Made by a program: the position numbers and the translations under genes. The notes below the pieces were generated by a model. That model did no database searches. It was not told the DNA's origin and saw only the letters and a program-made list of their open reading frames with translations. From an uncultured Lachnospiraceae bacterium (GTDB lineage Bacteria > Bacillota > Clostridia > Lachnospirales > Lachnospiraceae), in assembly GCA_910585555.1 (NCBI GenBank), contig CAJUFU010000031.1:4697-29368 (forward strand): a stretch of DNA of 24,672 nucleotides, in the 5' to 3' direction. Of the stretch, positions 21,624 through 24,672 are shown piece after piece; the stretch's first letter is position 1, and each line of letters opens with the position of its first letter.

Positions 21624-22457
21624 CTATCCTTGTCCATGCAGATTCAGGCACATGCCCGCCGGAATACAGGCCTTGGTGTATCCGATCATCAGATAAATCG
21701 GAATAGCGGTAGGATTATACAACATTTTGCCGTCCGCCGACATTACCAGGGAACGCATGGCCGTCACATATTCATAAATCTCTAAGTTTGTGGCATACCA
21801 TACATCCTCCCGCCCCTTAAGCGCCTCACAAATGTGTCTGATATGCTCCCAGTTATTTTGCCGCTCAAATTCATAGCTATGGCCCCAGATATAGAAGAGA
21901 GCCAGATTGCGGTATAGGGGCGGGTTTAAGAAATCTTCAATCAACGCATCTGTTACCTTATTGTGATGACAGGTGGGATGCCACAGCATAAAATCACTGG
22001 GCAGATTAAAATTTAACCTGTCCTCCACTGTTCTGGCATACACGATGCCAATCTGTCTGGCTGTCTCGATCAGGCGGTCGCTAAACTCCCCGAAGGGATA
22101 GGAAAAACCCCGTACAATCTTCTTCGCATACCCCTCCAGGGCACGCCTGTCCTCTAAGAGTTCCCGCACGGTCATGGCCTGTGACAGTTCATTAAAAAAA
22201 GGATGCGTCACCGCGTGAGAGGCCACTTCATGATTGGCATACAAAGTTCCTACTTCCTCTTTTTGGATATACCCTTCTTCCCCAAGCGTTCCGCTGTTTA
22301 AATGAAAGGTGGCCTTCATATCATACTGGTCGAAAATGCTCACCAGCCTTCTGTCATAAATCTGGGCATCGTCATAACTAAACGTCAACGCCTTATCTTT
22401 CCCCTCCGGGAACCGGAATTCTATCATGTCCGGATTTCTTTTTTCTGTGACTGCCAT
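21624..22457 (-). CDS. polysaccharide deacetylase (NodB/CE4-type) family protein
   Basis: Predicted metal-dependent hydrolase removing N- or O-acyl groups from a carbohydrate. 277 residues from the ATG at 22457 (GGA 7 nt upstream); ATGs at 22484 and 22427 are alternatives, neither with a clear site. Seen: Thr-Phe-Ser-Tyr-Asp-Asp (25-30), giving the Asp-Asp of NodB motif 1; Ser-His-Ala-Val-Thr-His-Pro (80-86), the metal-binding His-x3-His of motif 2; Phe-Ser-Tyr-Pro-Phe-Gly near 117, replacing motif 3; and a late Trp-Gly-His-Ser segment. No signal peptide is seen, so it may act in the cytoplasm. Convergent with the AraC gene, so it may belong to the sugar locus, for example deacetylating an imported oligosaccharide; this is only inferred. 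Confidence 0.85.
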   Translation of the reverse strand: MAVTEKRNPDMIEFRFPEGKDKALTFSYDDAQIYDRRLVSIFDQYDMKATFHLNSGTLGEEGYIQKEEVGTLYANHEVASHAVTHPFFNELSQAMTVRELLEDRRALEGYAKKIVRGFSYPFGEFSDRLIETARQIGIVYARTVEDRLNFNLPSDFMLWHPTCHHNKVTDALIEDFLNPPLYRNLALFYIWGHSYEFERQNNWEHIRHICEALKGREDVWYATNLEIYEYVTAMRSLVMSADGKMLYNPTAIPIYLMIGYTKACIPAGMCLNLHGQG

Positions 22458-22553
22458 TTCCCTATCCACTCTCTTTCTTTCCATTTCAATAATATTATGT
22501 AAACTATTCTTCTAACGATAAAATCATATCACCTAAAATTTCCCGCACGAATC

Positions 22554-23126
22554 TTAATTCAGGGGTTCCCTGCAGAAATAACAGCTGTATCTGGTTCTAG
22601 GCACCATGGGCACCAGATTTTCCGCCGCACAATAACCGCAGACCAGACACCTCTTTCCTTCCGGAAAAGGATCCCCCTCAAAATGTCTCTCCGCCACCGC
22701 CAGACCTCCTCTGGTCTCACGCAGACGCTTTTCCTCCTCCCACTTATCCTTCGCATGTTCTCTGGCATCTTCCTGCGCCTTCTTCGCCAGATAGGCCGTG
22801 GTAGATTCTTCCTTAGCGGGCATTCCCGGCATCTTGGCGGCATCTTTTACCTGTGGGGCAGGCGTTCTCTGGGCGTTAGGTACATTCCGTCCGTTTAAAT
22901 TTCCCTGCATACCCGGTATATTGTGGGGCCATGGGAGACTTCCCCAATGTCCGTACCGGGGATTTTGCGGCATCTGGCCATTGTTCTGCTGCTTATTTGC
23001 ACCGGCCGTATTCACCGTGGTATTCGGCGCCTGCTTTCCGCTACCGGAATTGGACTCCCCTTTCATCCTCTTCAAAATCAATATGACAACCCAGCATACT
23101 ACCACCAGTTGAATGAGTCCACCCAT
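22554..23126 (-). CDS. membrane-anchored protein with C-terminal zinc ribbon, unknown function
   Basis: 190 residues in four parts: a hydrophobic segment (about 4-19); a low-complexity Gly/Asn/Gln/Pro linker (about 24-100); a charged helical stretch rich in Ala/Glu/Lys/Arg (about 105-145); and a zinc-ribbon-like end with Cys160-x2-Cys163-x2-Cys166 and Cys182-x2-Cys185. With few positive residues before the helix, the tail is probably cytoplasmic, where a zinc ribbon would be stable. I do not recognise the family. The ATG at 23126 has GGGAGG 7 nt upstream and lies 19 nt after the holA stop, so it is probably cotranscribed with holA. Confidence 0.75.
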   Translation of the reverse strand: MGGLIQLVVVCWVVILILKRMKGESNSGSGKQAPNTTVNTAGANKQQNNGQMPQNPRYGHWGSLPWPHNIPGMQGNLNGRNVPNAQRTPAPQVKDAAKMPGMPAKEESTTAYLAKKAQEDAREHAKDKWEEEKRLRETRGGLAVAERHFEGDPFPEGKRCLVCGYCAAENLVPMVPRTRYSCYFCREPLN

Positions 23127-23145
23127 CTTCTTACCTCCCCAATTC

Positions 23146-24123
23146 TCACATACTGTATTTTACGATCAAAAGCTCCACGCTCATGACATCGTTCATCCGT
23201 CCCGTCTTGACGGCCTCTTCCGCCGCCGCGCAGTCCGCCAGCGCCTTCAAAAGATCGGCCTCCTTAAATTTGGCCGCCTGGCTCACATATTTTCTGGCGA
23301 TAAAACCTGCAAGTCCCACTTTCTTGCCAATGGTATTGGCGTCATATCCCTTATTCTTTAACTCCTTCACCTGCAGGAGCATATTAAACTGCCTTGTGAT
23401 GAGATAGAGAATCCTCATGGGCGGCTCCTTTAAGGTAAGCAGATCGTAATATAATTCCATCGCCTGCTTATTTCGCTTCTCCGCCACCGCACTTACCATA
23501 TCAAAAATCTGGCTGCTCACCTGCCTGACACAGATTGCCTCAATATCCGCTGCAGTGACCACATCTCTTCCCAGGCAGTAACACATGAGCTTTTCCAGTT
23601 CTCCACGGATATTCTCCATGTTCGTCCCTGTCTTTTCTAAGAAAAAATTCAAATCCCGCTCCGTGATATTCTTCTGTTCCTTCTTGAGAAATTCCAGAAT
23701 CCAGCGCTTCAGGACAGCCTCATCCTGGGTATTGCACTCGATTATACGCCCCTTTGTCTGGACTGCCTTATAGAGTTTGCTGCGCTTATCCACCGCCTGC
23801 TCCACGAACACAAAATAAGCGGTCTGGGCCGGAGACGCCAGATATTGTGCAAGCTGTTCCCCGCCGTGCTTAAAAAGCTCGCTGTTTTCTATGACCAGCA
23901 CACGCCTTTGCGCCAAAAAGGGCATTGTCTCCGCCAGGTCGATGACCTCCCCTGTCTGAATGCCTTTCCCCTCAAAAGAATGCAGGTTCATGGCATCCCC
24001 GCCGTCTAAGAGCGCCTTTTTTAACCTGTCCCTGTACTGGTTTCGCAGATAAGCTTCCTCGCCGCACAGAAGATAGACTTGTTTTAGTTGTCCTGTTTTG
24101 ATTTCTTCGTTCAGCTTTTTCAT
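23146..24123 (-). CDS. holA: DNA polymerase III subunit delta (HolA)
   Basis: Clamp-loader subunit that opens the beta sliding clamp. 325 residues, the family length. Seen: the N-terminal Val-Tyr-Leu-Leu-Cys-Gly-Glu-Glu-Ala-Tyr-Leu (16-26), Lys-Leu-Tyr-Lys-Ala near 116-120, Gly-Glu-Leu-Glu-Lys-Leu-Met near 172, and the C-terminal helical domain with Lys-Thr-Gly-Arg near 310. The start (Met-Lys-Lys-Leu-Asn-Glu) matches the conserved family beginning, but no ribosome-binding site precedes it: the upstream bases are AT-rich, and the promoter candidate implies a leader of only about 5 nt. It follows the hicB gene by 56 nt with a terminator-like hairpin between. Confidence 0.93.
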   Translation of the reverse strand: MKKLNEEIKTGQLKQVYLLCGEEAYLRNQYRDRLKKALLDGGDAMNLHSFEGKGIQTGEVIDLAETMPFLAQRRVLVIENSELFKHGGEQLAQYLASPAQTAYFVFVEQAVDKRSKLYKAVQTKGRIIECNTQDEAVLKRWILEFLKKEQKNITERDLNFFLEKTGTNMENIRGELEKLMCYCLGRDVVTAADIEAICVRQVSSQIFDMVSAVAEKRNKQAMELYYDLLTLKEPPMRILYLITRQFNMLLQVKELKNKGYDANTIGKKVGLAGFIARKYVSQAAKFKEADLLKALADCAAAEEAVKTGRMNDVMSVELLIVKYSM

Positions 24124-24134
24124 AATTTATATTC

Positions 24135-24163
24135 AGTATAATAGGTGCGCCGTCAAAAAGCAA
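24135..24163 (-). promoter_or_regulatory. promoter of holA, probably giving a leaderless or near-leaderless mRNA
   Basis: Minus strand: -35 TTGCTT (24158-24163), 17-bp spacer, -10 TATACT (24135-24140). The start is predicted near 24128, only about 5 nt before the ATG at 24123. An alternative pair (TTGACG at 24151-24156 with TATAAA at 24126-24131, 19 bp) would start even closer to or inside the ORF. Confidence 0.45.
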
Positions 24164-24176
24164 CAAATCCTTGCTT
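24155..24176 (-). terminator. weak terminator after hicB
   Basis: AAGCAA (24158-24163) pairs with TTGCTT (24171-24176) over a 7-nt loop; on the minus strand five T follow (24155-24159 region). The stem is only 6 bp, so readthrough is possible. Confidence 0.45.
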
Positions 24177-24179
24177 CCC

Positions 24180-24518
24180 CTACTCACGTACAAACATTAA
24201 AAGTGCCTTCTCCACAACCGCATTAAGACTTTCCCCGCTGCTTTGTGAAATCTTTACCAAATCCCTATGAAGCGCCGGTTTGATTCTGACATTAAATACG
24301 CCCTTATATTCCTTACAAGGTTCTTTCCCGACTTCTGCACAAAATTCCAGATAATCGTCCACCGCTTTGTGAAATTCATTTTCGATTTCTTCTATCTTAT
24401 CACTGGAAAAATCTACATGATCATCAATCCCCAGTATGACTCCCCGAAGCCTTTTAGCCTGCGCATCATAACTTATACTGGTATGATATCCCTTGTATTG
24501 CAGCATATTATCTTTCAT
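24180..24518 (-). CDS. hicB: HicB-family antitoxin
   Basis: Antitoxin that neutralises the HicA mRNA interferase and represses its own operon. 112 residues. N-terminal part (about 5-75) follows the HicB pattern with Leu-Gln-Tyr-Lys-Gly-Tyr, Arg-Leu-Arg-Gly-Val-Ile-Leu-Gly, and a helix containing Phe-His-Lys-Ala-Val-Asp-Asp-Tyr; the C-terminal part (about 77-110, Phe-Asn-Val-Arg-Ile...Ser-Leu-Asn) is a ribbon-helix-helix DNA-binding segment. Its ATG overlaps the hicA stop (ATGA), so translation is coupled. A stretch of A/G before this start supplies GGGGG about 9 nt upstream, inside hicA. Confidence 0.9.
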   Translation of the reverse strand: MKDNMLQYKGYHTSISYDAQAKRLRGVILGIDDHVDFSSDKIEEIENEFHKAVDDYLEFCAEVGKEPCKEYKGVFNVRIKPALHRDLVKISQSSGESLNAVVEKALLMFVRE

Positions 24519-24672
24519 GATAATTCCCCCATCTTGATTAATTTCCGGACCAAATCTTCCACAGCACCTTTGTCCATAATATCCCCTGGATGCGGCTTAT
24601 GAAGCATAATCACTCTCTGATCGGACTGCCTGTAAAATTTTACTCTGGAACCGGATGTCTTCACCGGAGAAT
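24515..24672 (-). CDS. hicA: HicA toxin, C-terminal part only
   Basis: Incomplete: the 5' end lies beyond the window. The last 51 residues read in one frame to the TGA at 24515-24517. They contain Gly-Ser-Arg-Val-Lys-Phe-Tyr-Arg, then His-Lys-Pro-His-Pro-Gly-Asp, then a helix near Asp-Leu-Val-Arg-Lys-Leu. This resembles HicA (double-stranded RNA-binding-like mRNA interferase); the catalytic-His segment Gly-Ser-His has Arg instead of His in the visible Gly-Ser-Arg, which could weaken the toxin. The 4-base overlap with hicB is the usual hicAB arrangement. Confidence 0.8.
   Translation of the reverse strand, partial: SPVKTSGSRVKFYRQSDQRVIMLHKPHPGDIMDKGAVEDLVRKLIKMGELS

Overview
The window reads as chromosome of an anaerobic, gut-type Firmicute, most likely a Lachnospiraceae (Clostridia). 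The reasons are the family flavour of nearly every protein, strong Shine-Dalgarno sites (AGGAGG or GGAGG 5-8 nt before ATG), a sensory-type [FeFe]-hydrogenase, an ABC sugar importer without its own ATPase, and a Firmicute-type SOS box. This is inferred from reading translations, with no database search. Most genes are on the minus strand. I see no rRNA, tRNA, CRISPR array, insertion sequence or prophage.

Layout. 1-303: tail of a LUD-domain protein and a shared bidirectional terminator. 324-2276 (-): a soluble protein that joins iron-sulfur domains, a divergent [FeFe]-hydrogenase H-cluster domain and a chemotaxis-receptor signalling tip. 2520-6436 (-): glyA, homoserine dehydrogenase, aspartate kinase, an amino-acid operon with its own promoter and a hairpin in front of the kinase gene. 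6819-7538 (+): a PAP2-type membrane phosphatase. 7630-8655 (-): a family 2 glycosyltransferase. 8786-12445 (-): a collinear set made of an SOS-type promoter, a tiny ORF, a DUF1653 protein with 12-residue tandem repeats, a 5'-nucleotidase and an SfsA-MutY fusion. 12442-14686: a small membrane protein, a YbaK tRNA deacylase, a gene remnant, a small PGDYG-like protein and ThrH. 14934-21606: a sugar-uptake locus with a GH3 glycosidase, two ABC permeases, a binding lipoprotein and a divergent AraC-type regulator. 21624-22457 (-): a polysaccharide deacetylase. 22554-24672 (-): a zinc-ribbon membrane protein, DNA polymerase III delta (holA) and a HicAB toxin-antitoxin pair cut by the window end.

How the genes work together. 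Aspartate kinase, homoserine dehydrogenase and ThrH (phosphoserine phosphatase/homoserine kinase) are enzymes of the threonine branch, and GlyA links it to serine, glycine and one-carbon units. In the sugar locus the AraC protein probably binds the 21-bp-spaced boxes in the 440-bp divergent region and activates an otherwise weak promoter. The binding protein and permeases import an oligosaccharide, which the cytoplasmic GH3 enzyme cleaves. An internal terminator would make more binding protein than permease.

The best candidate for something undescribed is the block at 8786-12445. A consensus promoter (TTGACA-17-TATAAT) carries two identical LexA-like boxes in inverted orientation, and the genes downstream include a repair glycosylase fused to a putative nuclease. 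The second is the hydrogenase-chemotaxis fusion, whose motif L1 has Pro where catalytic enzymes have the proton-transfer Cys.
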